From NCBI GenBank assembly GCA_018268595.1, contig JAFDWH010000014.1:186001-250000 (forward strand): a stretch of 64,000 bases of DNA, read 5' to 3'. The translations under genes were made by a program, and so were the position numbers. Below the pieces are notes generated by a model that did no database searches, was not told the origin of the DNA, and worked only from the letters and a program-made list of their open reading frames with translations. This DNA is from Actinomycetota bacterium (lineage in GTDB: Bacteria > Actinomycetota > Thermoleophilia > Solirubrobacterales > Solirubrobacteraceae). Below are positions 24,201 through 31,907 of this stretch, piece after piece. Position 1 is the first letter of the stretch. Every line of letters begins with the position of its first letter.

Positions 24201-24375
24201 CACGCTCGCGGGCGCCGACGAGCTGCTCGCCGCCGCGCGGGCGCACGAGCCGTACGTGACGGGCGAGACGCTCACGACGGCGATCTCGTACGACGGCGCG
24301 GCGCAGTCGAACGGCGGCTCGCACGCGGTCGAGATCGAGGGTCTCGCGCTGCGCATCGCCGTCGCGCGCGCGTAG
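21238..24375 (+). CDS. ileS: Isoleucyl-tRNA synthetase, type 2, with GXHH signature motif
   Basis: A 1045-residue class I synthetase charging tRNA-Ile. The N-terminus is Thermus/eukaryote-like (YEGPPTANGRPGTHHVLAR then FKDIFPRYRTMCGYY). The HIGH-type signature, normally HXGH, reads GTHH at residues 58-61, that is GXHH. KMSKS is intact at 602-606. The editing-domain segment IWTTTPWTLPSNAAVAV and zinc-binding Cys pairs (CPRC, CWRC, CAEC) are present. Type 2 IleRS is mupirocin tolerant, and published work links the GXHH form to very strong mupirocin resistance. It is the only IleRS in the window; whether a type 1 copy exists elsewhere is unknown. Confidence 0.96.
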   Translation: MSAPHRPVDPQQSFPAMEEALLARWKDEDVFHETIRRRSGRPPWIFYEGPPTANGRPGTHHVLARIFKDIFPRYRTMCGYYVERKGGWDCHGLPVELAVEEQLGFTSKDDIERYGIAEFNAKCRESVFTYVEEWARLTERIAYWVDLDEAYRTLDDSYIESVWWALRTIWDKGLLYEGHKVVPYCPRCGTALSSHELGQPGAYRDVVDPSAYVRLPVTRPAGPLHAGDELLIWTTTPWTLPSNAAVAVDPDLTYVRVRSDDGAVFVLAEALIERVLGNGVDILARFAGGDMVGAAYEPPFPFIPGSAYGEKGHTVLPADFVTAEDGTGLVHTALAFGEDDYRLGEQQGMTVVNPVRPDGTYDERIGPYAGRAVREANADLVEDLRARGRLFRVEDYEHAYPHCWRCGTPLLYYAKPSWYIRTSQIRDRLLASNEAVNWHPPHVKHGRFGNWLEGNVDWALSRERYWGTPLPVWRCESGHVHCVGSFDELEELSGVRLEDAHRPYVDEVGFPCAECGRRMQRVPEVIDVWFDSGAMPFAQWHAPHENAEHFRERFPADYVCEALDQTRGWFYSLLAVSTLLFDCSSYKNVVCLGLILDAEGQKMSKSKGNVVVPWEVLDRYGADALRWYFFTSKQPWDGYRFSLETIGEAVRQFLLQLWNTYGFYVLYANANGLAPSALPDPAESSHELDRWALSRLSATVEIARERMDDYDATAAGRAIQAFVDDLSNWYVRRSRRRFWDGDPAAFATLRHCLVSVVQLLAPFTPFVTDEIYRNLDPDGEPSVHLCDYPHPTARNLALEEAMEVAREAVRLGLAARGQSRIKLRQPLHAAAIVATGREREAIERLADVVREELNVKALRFVSAADELGQLEVKPNYRALGPRFGRQMPLAAEAVAGLDPAHVAVALREGRTVGVVVDGHDHELTADDLVVAMQPLEGYQLEREGSHAVALELALDDELRREGLAREVVHAVQAARKAAGLDVSDRIALTLAGADELLAAARAHEPYVTGETLTTAISYDGAAQSNGGSHAVEIEGLALRIAVARA

Positions 24376-24394
24376 GCCCGGCGCCGCGAGCCGG
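24374..24394 (+). terminator. ileS hairpin terminator
   Basis: GCCCGGC and GCCGGGC form a 7-base-pair stem around a 7-base loop directly at the ileS stop codon. Confidence 0.5.
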
Positions 24395-24448
24395 GCGTCG
24401 GCGCTTCCCGTTTGACCGCGGGGCGGTCGTTGCTCAACATTTATTCCT

Positions 24449-24835
24449 GTGTTCCGGGGCATCGACTCCTCGCCCTGGCGTCCGTCCGTGCGCGCTCCAC
24501 GCCTCGACGCGGCGCTGGCGCGCGGCACGCTCGCCTGCGTCGTCGTGGAGTCGATCGCCGGCGAGGTCGTGCACGCGATCGTCCTGCCTTGGCCGCAGGT
24601 CGACCGGCACGGCTGCCTCGTCTTCCACGATTCCGGCCCGACGCGCCGCCTCGAGGTGCGCGTGGAGCAGCTCGGCGCGGCGCCCGGCGTGGGGAGCCTC
24701 TACGCGGCTGAGCTGGCGACGACGGACGCGGAGGCTGGGGCCCTGTCCGCCTCGTTCGCGTGGCCGCCCCTCGACGTGACCGCGCACGCGCACGCGTTCG
24801 TGCGCAGCGGGCTGCGCGGGGGAGCGGGCGGCTAG
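24449..24835 (+). CDS. Hypothetical protein (128 aa)
   Basis: An unassigned soluble protein of 128 residues starting at a GTG. It reads as mainly beta-strand (LACVVVESIAGEVVHAIVLP, CLVFHDSG, RRLEVRVEQLG) with no motif I recognise. Third-position GC is high and uninterrupted, supporting a true gene. Its 3' end overlaps the convergent F420-reductase-like gene by four bases. An AT-rich patch (24437-24446) just before the start may be part of its promoter. Confidence 0.5.
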   Translation: MFRGIDSSPWRPSVRAPRLDAALARGTLACVVVESIAGEVVHAIVLPWPQVDRHGCLVFHDSGPTRRLEVRVEQLGAAPGVGSLYAAELATTDAEAGALSASFAWPPLDVTAHAHAFVRSGLRGGAGG

Positions 24836-25494
24836 CTCGAGGGCGTGACGAGCGTGAAGGCGTGGTCGTAGGCGCCGCGCGCTCTGCCGATCGCGACCCA
24901 CAGCAGCACGAGCGACTCGAGCTGGCGCGACTGCTCGATGCCGCCGACGTCGAACGCCTTCCAACCGACGTCGGCGAGCAGCTCGGCGACGGCCTGCTTC
25001 GCGGCGTCGTCGTCGCCGGCGATGAACATCGGGTGCGGGCCGCCCGGCAGGCTCGGGTCGACCATCAGCGCGTTGTTGACGGTGTTGAACGCCTTCACGA
25101 CGCGCGCGTCGGGGAGCGCGCGCTGGGCGATCTCGCCACCGGAGTCGGTGTGGCCGACCGCGAGGCCCGGGCCGCCGGTCGCCGGGTCGGGCGCGAGCGG
25201 GTTGGTCGCGTCGATCACGACCTTGCCGGCGAAGTGCTGCGGGCCGGCCGTCTGGATCGCCGCCTCGACGGCGGTGCCTCTCGGGGCCAGCACGACGATC
25301 TCGCCGGCCTCCGCCGCACCGGCGAAGGTGCCGATCGCGACGCGGTCGTGCTGCGCGGCCCACGCTTGGAGGTCGTCGTTCTCCTCCGGCGCGCGTGTGC
25401 CGATCGTGACCTCGTGCCCGTGGGCGGCGAAGCCGGCCGCGAGTGCGCGGCCGACCGCTCCGCTGCCGATCACGCCGACGCGCGTGGGGTCCAT
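24832..25494 (-). CDS. NADPH-dependent F420 reductase-like NAD(P)-binding protein
   Basis: A 220-residue single Rossmann-domain protein resembling the F420H2:NADP oxidoreductase (NpdG/Fno) family. It has VGVIGSGAVGRALAAGFAAH and TIGTRAPEE at the nucleotide site, IVVLAPRGTAVEAAIQ, VIDATNPLA and VVKAFNTVNNALM. Family members pass hydride between NADPH and coenzyme F420 in actinobacteria, but related proteins reduce other substrates, so the substrate is tentative. Cytosolic. It lies 29 bases downstream of trxA on the same strand and could share its transcript. Confidence 0.8.
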   Translation of the reverse strand: MDPTRVGVIGSGAVGRALAAGFAAHGHEVTIGTRAPEENDDLQAWAAQHDRVAIGTFAGAAEAGEIVVLAPRGTAVEAAIQTAGPQHFAGKVVIDATNPLAPDPATGGPGLAVGHTDSGGEIAQRALPDARVVKAFNTVNNALMVDPSLPGGPHPMFIAGDDDAAKQAVAELLADVGWKAFDVGGIEQSRQLESLVLLWVAIGRARGAYDHAFTLVTPSS

Positions 25495-25523
25495 GACGGA
25501 CGCTTACCCCGCGGCGGCGCGCC

Positions 25524-25856
25524 TCAGGCCGTGAGGACCGGGTCGAGCTCGGCCTCGAGCTTGCGCTTCGGGTAGGCGCCGACGACCTTCTTCGCGATCT
25601 GCCCGTTCTTGAAGAGGATCAGCGTCGGGATCGAGAGGACCTCGTAGGCGATCGCCGTCTGCTGGTTCTCGTCGGTGTTGAGCTTGACGATCTTCAGCGC
25701 GTCGCCCTTCTCCTGCGCGATCTCCTCGAGCACCGGGGCCACCATCCGGCACGGCCCGCACCAGGGCGCCCAGAAGTCGACGAGGACGGGGGTCTCGGAC
25801 TCGATCACCTCGGCCTGGAAGTTGTTGTCGGTGACCTCGTTGATGGTGCCTGCCAT
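25524..25856 (-). CDS. trxA: Thioredoxin
   Basis: A canonical 110-residue cytosolic thioredoxin that reduces protein disulfides. The active site WCGPC has cysteines at 33 and 36; the buried Asp (VLVDFWAPW) and cis-proline (SIPTLILF) are present. AAGGAG lies five bases before the ATG and a TATACT -10 lies at 25896-25901, so this is one of the few genes here with a classical leader. The reductase-like Rossmann gene follows. Confidence 0.97.
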   Translation of the reverse strand: MAGTINEVTDNNFQAEVIESETPVLVDFWAPWCGPCRMVAPVLEEIAQEKGDALKIVKLNTDENQQTAIAYEVLSIPTLILFKNGQIAKKVVGAYPKRKLEAELDPVLTA

Positions 25857-25861
25857 GAGGG

Positions 25862-25901
25862 CTCCTTGGACGGATTCGGCGTCTTTACTTCACAAAGTAT
25901 A
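25862..25901 (-). promoter_or_regulatory. trxA promoter and ribosome binding site
   Basis: On the minus strand TATACT (25901-25896) is followed by a leader of about 30 bases and AAGGAG (25867-25862) five bases before the ATG. The AT-rich stretch stands out from its surroundings. Confidence 0.55.
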
Positions 25902-25965
25902 GTAGCCCGGCCGCGAGGGCGGCGGCGTGGGTCGTGCCGTGGCGGCGGTACCGGCCCTCAACGAG

Positions 25966-25995
25966 GAGAGCCCGGCGTAGCGGCGCCGGGCTCTC
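25966..25995. terminator. GC hairpin between spoIIM-like gene and trxA
   Basis: GAGAGCCCGGC (25966-25976) and GCCGGGCTCTC (25985-25995) form a perfect 11-base-pair stem with an 8-base loop. It lies downstream of the SpoIIM-like gene and upstream of the trxA promoter, as expected of a terminator that insulates the two. The rest of 25902-26081 shows nothing else. Confidence 0.6.
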
Positions 25996-26081
25996 GGGAG
26001 GTGAAGCTCGTAGAGCTCGTCCTGATCGCTGGTGAGGATAGCGACGCGGGTGGGGAGCGCAACAGCAGCTATGTGGCGGGC

Positions 26082-26780
26082 TCAGCGGATCAGCGCGGCG
26101 AGCAGGTGTGGGGAGACGTAGACCTCGATCACGCTGGCGAGGATCAGGACGGGGATGGCGATCGTGACGGTCACCACGGTTGCGGCGAGCAGCTCGTCCC
26201 AGCGGCCGCGGCGGCTGGCGATGAGCCAGGCCGCGAGCGGCAGGAACAGCGCCCACAGCTCGAGCAGCGCATGCGGCAGCAGCGCCACGAGCAGCAGGCC
26301 GGGCGCGATGCCGAGCTGCGCCGAGACGGTCGTGGCGGTGCTGCCGATCACGAACGCCTGCGTCATCAGCGAGAACAGCGTTGCGGCGGTCACGAACGCG
26401 ATCGCGAGCGGGCCGGCGGCGTCGTGGACGCGGCGCCAGATCCCGCTGCGTCGCGCGGCCTCGCGCGGCAGCGAGCTGCCGGCGATGTAGCCCGCGACGC
26501 ACGCGAACGCGTGCAGCGCCAGCACGAGCGCGTTGCGGTGCAGGATCTGCGCGACGTCGTCCAGGCTCGGCGGCGCCGTGATGCCGAGCACCGGCAGCGG
26601 CGTCGGATCGGCCTGCATCGCGAGCGCGACGAGGTAGACGGCGCCGAGCAGCAGCGCGGCGACCGTCAGGCTGCCGAGCGACCAGGCAAGCAGGACCGGC
26701 CCCGGCCGCGCGTTCCAGCGCACGAGCGTGCCGCGCGTCGGGCCGAGCCCGCGGACGAGTGCGAGGTCCTGCACCTGCAT
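26082..26780 (-). CDS. SpoIIM/DUF95-family membrane protein
   Basis: A 232-residue integral membrane protein with about five helices. It ends with the family pattern PHALLELWALFLPLAAWL and VIEVYVSPHLL, as in stage II sporulation protein M and non-sporulating DUF95 relatives. In spore formers SpoIIM drives septal peptidoglycan hydrolysis; in non-sporulating actinobacteria the role is unknown. The ATG at 26780 is used because the longer frame runs antisense to polX. It is divergent from polX. Confidence 0.78.
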   Translation of the reverse strand: MQVQDLALVRGLGPTRGTLVRWNARPGPVLLAWSLGSLTVAALLLGAVYLVALAMQADPTPLPVLGITAPPSLDDVAQILHRNALVLALHAFACVAGYIAGSSLPREAARRSGIWRRVHDAAGPLAIAFVTAATLFSLMTQAFVIGSTATTVSAQLGIAPGLLLVALLPHALLELWALFLPLAAWLIASRRGRWDELLAATVVTVTIAIPVLILASVIEVYVSPHLLAALIR

Positions 26781-26888
26781 GCGCCCACGATGACAGACGG
26801 GCCGCGGCTCGACGGGGGGTGGCTGGACGACCGTGGACGCGCCTGGACGCGGGCGCGCCGCCGCTCGTCCTACGCTTGCAGCGCGGAG

Positions 26889-28688
26889 ATGGCGGACCTC
26901 ACGAACAGCGACATCGCGGCGAGACTCGAGGAGCTCGGCGACCTGTACGAGCTCGACGGCGCGATCGTGCACCGCGTCGTCGCGTACCGCAACGCCGCCA
27001 AGGCCGTGCGCGACGCCTCGACCTCGATCGCCGCGCTCACGCGCGCCGGCCGCGTGACCGAGCTGTCCGGCATCGGCGCGACGCTCGAGACGAAGCTGCA
27101 GGCGCTGCTGGAGCAGGGCGACATCCCGCAGGCGGTCGCGCTGCGCGAGAAGTTCCCCGCCGGGCTGCTGGAGATGACGCGGCTGCCCGGGCTCGGGCCC
27201 AAGCGCGCGCGCCGGCTCCACGAGGAGCTCGGCGTCGACTCGCTCGAGACGCTCGCGACCGCCGCCAGACAGGGCCGCATCCAGGACCTCAGAGGCTTCG
27301 GCGCCAGAGCCGAGGCGAAGCTGCTGGAGGCGGTCGAGCGCGCGGTCGCCGCCGACGAGGAGGGCGAGGAAGGCGGCGGCTCGGGCCGCGTCGTGCTCGA
27401 CCGCGCGCGCGGGATCGGCGAGCAGGTCGTCGAGGCGCTGCGCGCGCACCCGGCTGCCGTGCGCGTCGAGCTGGCCGGCTCCGCCCGGCGCTGGGCCGAC
27501 TCCGTCAAGGACCTCGACGTCGTCGCGGCCTCCGACGATCCCGGGGCGCTGATCGATGCGTTCACGCGGCTCGACCAGATCGAGGTCGTCACGGCCAGCG
27601 GGGAGGCCGGCGCGCGCGCCCGCACGCACAGCGGCATGAGCATCGACCTGAAGGTCGTCGCGCCCGGCCAGTTCGGCAACCTGCTCCAGCACTTCACCGG
27701 CAACAAGCAGCACAACGTCGCGCTGCGCGAGGCGGCCGTGCGCAGAGGGCTGCACGTCTCCGAGTACGGGATCCTCGACGACGCGACCGGTGAGACGCTG
27801 ACGTGCGCGACCGAGGAGGAGGTCTACGCGGCGCTCGGCTACGCCTACATCGAGCCGGAGCTGCGTGAGGGCCGCGGCGAGCTGGCCGCCGCCGCGCTCG
27901 ACGGAGGGGCGGGGAAGGGCGGCGGCGCGCCGAGCGGTCTTCCGAGACTGATCACGGTCGAGGACCTCAAGGGCGAGCTGCACTGCCACACGACCGCGTC
28001 GGACGGCAAGGACGAGATCGAGGAGATGGCGTACGCGGCGCGCGACCTCGGCTACGAGTACCTCGCGATCACCGACCACTCCGCCTCGCACGGCTTCGGA
28101 AACGACGTCTCACCCGAGCGGCTCGAGCAGCAGATCGAGCGCATCCGCGCCGCGAACCAAGCGATCGACGGAATCGAGCTGCTCGCCGGCAGCGAGGTGA
28201 ACATCCTCCCCGACGGCTCGCCCGACTACAGCGACGAGCTGCTCGCGCAGCTCGACTGGGCGATCGCGAGCGTGCACACGTCGTTCGCGCTCGACGAGCG
28301 CGCGATGACGGAGCGGATCGTGGCCGCCGTCGAGCACCCGTTCGTCGACGCGATCGGCCACCTGACCGGCCGCAAGATCGAGGCGCGCCCGCCGTACGCG
28401 GTCGACGTCGAGCGCGTGATCGAGGCGTGCGCGCGCACCGGCACGATGCTGGAGATCAACGGCAGCGTCAATCGCCGCGACCTCAACGACGTCCACGCGC
28501 GCGCGGCCGCCGCCGCCGGCGTCTGGATCGTCGTGACGACCGACGCGCACCGCGTCGCGACGCTCGCGACCACGCGCCCCTACGGGATCGCCACCGCACG
28601 CCGCGCCTGGCTGACCGCGGCGCAGGTCGCCAACACGCGTCCGTGGGACGAGTTCGCCGCGCTCCGGAAAAGGGCACACGGTCGGTAG
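26889..28688 (+). CDS. polX: DNA polymerase X family with PHP domain (bacterial PolX)
   Basis: A 599-residue bacterial PolX. N-terminal helix-hairpin-helix segments (ELSGIGATLETKL, LPGLGPKRARRL, DLRGFGARAEAKL) are followed by the polymerase palm with LAGSARRWADSVKDLDVVAA (catalytic D208 and D210, third Asp in SIDLKV). The C-terminal PHP domain has intact metal ligands (ELHCHTTASDGK, ITDHS, GSEVNI, TTDAHR), so 3'-5' exonuclease or AP-endonuclease activity is expected. It serves in base-excision gap repair. The ATG at 26889 follows TACGCT and GGAG. Confidence 0.95.
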   Translation: MADLTNSDIAARLEELGDLYELDGAIVHRVVAYRNAAKAVRDASTSIAALTRAGRVTELSGIGATLETKLQALLEQGDIPQAVALREKFPAGLLEMTRLPGLGPKRARRLHEELGVDSLETLATAARQGRIQDLRGFGARAEAKLLEAVERAVAADEEGEEGGGSGRVVLDRARGIGEQVVEALRAHPAAVRVELAGSARRWADSVKDLDVVAASDDPGALIDAFTRLDQIEVVTASGEAGARARTHSGMSIDLKVVAPGQFGNLLQHFTGNKQHNVALREAAVRRGLHVSEYGILDDATGETLTCATEEEVYAALGYAYIEPELREGRGELAAAALDGGAGKGGGAPSGLPRLITVEDLKGELHCHTTASDGKDEIEEMAYAARDLGYEYLAITDHSASHGFGNDVSPERLEQQIERIRAANQAIDGIELLAGSEVNILPDGSPDYSDELLAQLDWAIASVHTSFALDERAMTERIVAAVEHPFVDAIGHLTGRKIEARPPYAVDVERVIEACARTGTMLEINGSVNRRDLNDVHARAAAAAGVWIVVTTDAHRVATLATTRPYGIATARRAWLTAAQVANTRPWDEFAALRKRAHGR

Positions 28689-29339
<651 letters not shown>

Positions 29340-29353
29340 TCGTGCACGGGCGA

Positions 29354-29381
29354 GGCGGCGCGTGTGGCGGAGCGCGCCGCT
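29354..29381. terminator. Bidirectional hairpin terminator
   Basis: GCGGCGCG (29355-29362) and CGCGCCGC (29373-29380) form a perfect 8-base-pair stem between the convergent hdeD-like and glycosyltransferase genes. Confidence 0.5.
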
Positions 29382-30428
29382 TCAGCTCGTGCCGGTCAGC
29401 AGCGCCGGCAGCACGCGCTCGGCGACGGTCGCCTCGAACGCGGCGCGGCGGTACGGGGCGAGCAGCTCCGCGGCGCGCTCCGCGTAGTCGCCGGCGGGCG
29501 CGTCGAGCGCGCTGCGGATCGCGCCCGCGAGGTCCTCGCACACGAGCGCCGGGTCGAGCGCGCGCGCCAGCTCGCGCGCCGGGTAGGGGCCGCCGCCGGG
29601 CGTCGTGACGAGCCGGCAGCCGTCGGCGAGCGCCTCGAGCTGGGCGATCCCGTAGTCCTCGTGGCGCGGCGCCGCGACGAAGATGCGCGCGCGGCGCAGC
29701 AGCGCGCGGTACTGCTGCTGCGGCAGCAGTCCGGTGCCCTGTGCGCCGTCGCCGAGCGCGCCGGCCGGCTGCCCGGCGACCAGCAGCGTCTCGTGCGGGC
29801 GGCGCGCTCGCGCCCAGGCGGCGAGGATGCGCGCGAGCCCCTTCTTCTCGGCGTCGGCCGCGTAGGCGAGCGCGGCGACGTCGCGCTCGGCCGCCGCGGG
29901 CGGCACCCCGTCCGCCGCGCTCGGCTCGACCGGGACCGGCAGCACGAGCGCGGGCGTGCGCACCGAGCCCCATCCGTCCAGCGCGCGCAGGCCGCCGGCG
30001 CTCATCGGCAGCAGCAGCGGCGCGAGCGCGACGCGCTGGCGCTCCAGCGGCCGCTGCCACAACCCGTGACGGCCGGGCCGGTTCTCCGCCGCCGGCGAGT
30101 CGAACCAGATCGCGCCGGCGCGCGGGCCGAGCAGCGCGGCGGTCGAGGACGCGTAGACGAGTGCGCGCGGACGGTGCGCGGCGATCCCGGCGCGCGCGGC
30201 GGCGCGCGCGGCGCGCGCCTGCACGAGGTCGGTCGCCATCAGCGTGCGCACGTCGCGCACCGGGGCCGCGGCGGCGACCGCGACGCGCGCGCCCGCGCGC
30301 TCGATCGCGTCCGCCAGCGCGGGCACGGCGCCGCGCCAGCCGGCCGTCGTCGGCAGCGCGACGACGAGCACGTCGACCGCGCGCGGCACGCGCGTGGCGG
30401 ACGCCGCCGCCGAGGCGGCGGCACTCAC
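29382..30428 (-). CDS. Glycosyltransferase family 1 (GT-B fold)
   Basis: A 348-residue GT-B glycosyltransferase-like protein. The C-terminal donor domain shows AAPRHEDYGIAQLEALADGCRL (family E-x7-E region, split here) and TTPGGGPYPARELA. The N-terminal acceptor domain begins VDVLVVALPTTAGWRGAVPAL. The donor sugar and acceptor are unknown. The GTG start overlaps the stop of the preceding membrane gene as GTGA, and that gene follows otsB. The three genes thus form one operon, possibly for a trehalose-related or envelope glycan. Confidence 0.82.
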   Translation of the reverse strand: MSAAASAAASATRVPRAVDVLVVALPTTAGWRGAVPALADAIERAGARVAVAAAAPVRDVRTLMATDLVQARAARAAARAGIAAHRPRALVYASSTAALLGPRAGAIWFDSPAAENRPGRHGLWQRPLERQRVALAPLLLPMSAGGLRALDGWGSVRTPALVLPVPVEPSAADGVPPAAAERDVAALAYAADAEKKGLARILAAWARARRPHETLLVAGQPAGALGDGAQGTGLLPQQQYRALLRRARIFVAAPRHEDYGIAQLEALADGCRLVTTPGGGPYPARELARALDPALVCEDLAGAIRSALDAPAGDYAERAAELLAPYRRAAFEATVAERVLPALLTGTS

Positions 30429-30970
30429 GCGCGCGGGGCCGGCGTCGGCTCGACGTCCTCGAACTGCCACACGTTCGCCTTGAAGCCCGGCGTGCGCAAG
30501 AGCTGGATCGGCTTCAGCGGCGACGTGCGCTCGACGTAGTAGCGCACGCCGTCGCGCTCCTCGATCGCCGTCACGGCGGAGTCCTGGCGCCGCCACGAGA
30601 GCGCCCAGATGATCGCGAAGCCGGTCGCGATCGCGGCGATCTGCGGGAGCACGAGCGCGAGGCCGCCCGCGGCGACGGTGCACAGCAGCAGCGGCCACAG
30701 GCGGTTGAAGAGGATCCGCGTGGGGTGGACCTCGGGCAGCGCCTTCGTCGATCTCGCGCCCGCGAGCAGCCGCGCGATCGGCGGCGAGGTCTCCGCGCGG
30801 CGGCCGAGCGCCGCCCCGACGATCGCCGCCAGCAGCCACCAGCCCGCCGCGAACGGGACGAGCAGCGGGTCGTCGTGCGAGCCGGCGGCGGCGACCGTGA
30901 TCGCCGCCAGCAGCGTCGCCGCTGCGGCGCTCGTCATCACCGTCGCCTTGAGGAAGTCCGTGAAGCGCAT
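30425..30970 (-). CDS. Four-helix membrane protein of unknown function
   Basis: A 181-residue protein with hydrophobic segments at about 11-29, 37-56, 91-107 and 108-124 and a charged cytoplasmic tail (WRRQDSAVTAIEERDGVRYY). No known domain is recognised. It is embedded in the otsB-glycosyltransferase operon: it starts 12 bases after otsB and overlaps the transferase start by four bases. A role in membrane attachment or export of the operon's product is a guess. Confidence 0.7.
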   Translation of the reverse strand: MRFTDFLKATVMTSAAAATLLAAITVAAAGSHDDPLLVPFAAGWWLLAAIVGAALGRRAETSPPIARLLAGARSTKALPEVHPTRILFNRLWPLLLCTVAAGGLALVLPQIAAIATGFAIIWALSWRRQDSAVTAIEERDGVRYYVERTSPLKPIQLLRTPGFKANVWQFEDVEPTPAPRA

Positions 30971-30982
30971 CCCGACTGCCCC

Positions 30983-31816
30983 TCAGTCGCCGGCCAGCAG
31001 GCCCTCGAGCACGGCGCGCACGCCGTCGGGCCCGTCGACGACGAGGTCGGCCGCCTGCTCCAGCTCGGTCGGGCCCTCGTCGGAGCGGGCGCAGACGCGC
31101 AGCACCTGTCTGAGCGTGCCGGCGGCCTGCAGCTCGCCGAGGCCGCGGAACGCGTCGAGGTCGGTCGCGTCGTCGCCGACGTAGGCGGCGGCGTCGAGCT
31201 CGAGGCCGGACAGCAGGGCGACGACCCCCGCGCCCTTGTCCATCCGCACCGGCGGGCGCACCTCCAGCACCTTGCGGCCCCAGTGCGTGCGCAGGCCGCT
31301 CTGCTCCGCGCGCGCGGCGATCGCGTCGATCGCGGCGCGCGCAGCCGCCTCGTCCGGCGCGGCGCGCCAGTGGAACGCGACGATCGAGCCCTTGTCCTCG
31401 ATCCGCACGCGCAGGCGGCGCAGCTCCGAGGTGTCGGCCTCGCGCCCGAACGCCTGGATGCGGCGGCTCCAGTCGCGCACCGCCGGATCGAGCGCCGGCT
31501 CGGTCCAGCCGGCGCGCAGCAGCTCGGTGCCGTGGCTGCCGAGGTAGGAGATCGTCCCGATCGAGACGATCCGGCGCGCGTCCGAGGCGCGCCGGCCGCT
31601 CACGCACGCGACGAGCGCGTAGCGGCGCGCGAGCTCGATCAGCAGGCTGCGCGTGCCCTCCGGCACGTGCGCGTCCTCCGCGTAGCGCACGATCGGCGCG
31701 AGCGTCCCGTCGACGTCGAGCAGGATCGCGCTGCGGCTCGGGTCGGATCGCAGGGGGCTCAGCGCGTCGGCGAGACGGGCATCCGAGGCGCCCGCCGTGG
31801 ATCGGGCGGGGGTCAC
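30983..31816 (-). CDS. otsB: Trehalose-6-phosphate phosphatase OtsB
   Basis: A 277-residue HAD-superfamily phosphatase that makes trehalose from trehalose 6-phosphate. It shows HAD motif I AILLDVDGTLAPI, motif II CVSGR, SHGTELL, motif III RMDKGAGV and motif IV YVGDDATDLDAF. The start is GTG at 31816, with AATACT six bases upstream (leaderless). No otsA synthase is adjacent. It leads the operon with a membrane protein and a glycosyltransferase. Confidence 0.92.
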   Translation of the reverse strand: MTPARSTAGASDARLADALSPLRSDPSRSAILLDVDGTLAPIVRYAEDAHVPEGTRSLLIELARRYALVACVSGRRASDARRIVSIGTISYLGSHGTELLRAGWTEPALDPAVRDWSRRIQAFGREADTSELRRLRVRIEDKGSIVAFHWRAAPDEAAARAAIDAIAARAEQSGLRTHWGRKVLEVRPPVRMDKGAGVVALLSGLELDAAAYVGDDATDLDAFRGLGELQAAGTLRQVLRVCARSDEGPTELEQAADLVVDGPDGVRAVLEGLLAGD

Positions 31817-31907
31817 TCGACCAGTATTGCGCGCCGGGCGCGTCGCCGACGGGCGCGGCGTTGCGGCGCTTGGGTGGCGCGGCGAGCGTGCGGCCGGCCG
31901 GACGCGC

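Noticed and set aside
21148-24528. 1126-residue open frame antisense to ileS
   Set aside because: A shadow of GC-rich codon structure; Arg/Val/Leu-rich with no domain, while the plus strand encodes a complete IleRS.
25866-26888. N-terminal extension of the PolX frame
   Set aside because: It runs antisense to the SpoIIM-like gene and is charged low-complexity sequence; PolX proper starts at 26889.
29382-31607. Single 741-residue minus-strand protein including the glycosyltransferase
   Set aside because: Only the last 348 residues are glycosyltransferase; the rest is out-of-frame reading of the membrane and otsB genes, and a GTG at 30428 overlaps the preceding stop.
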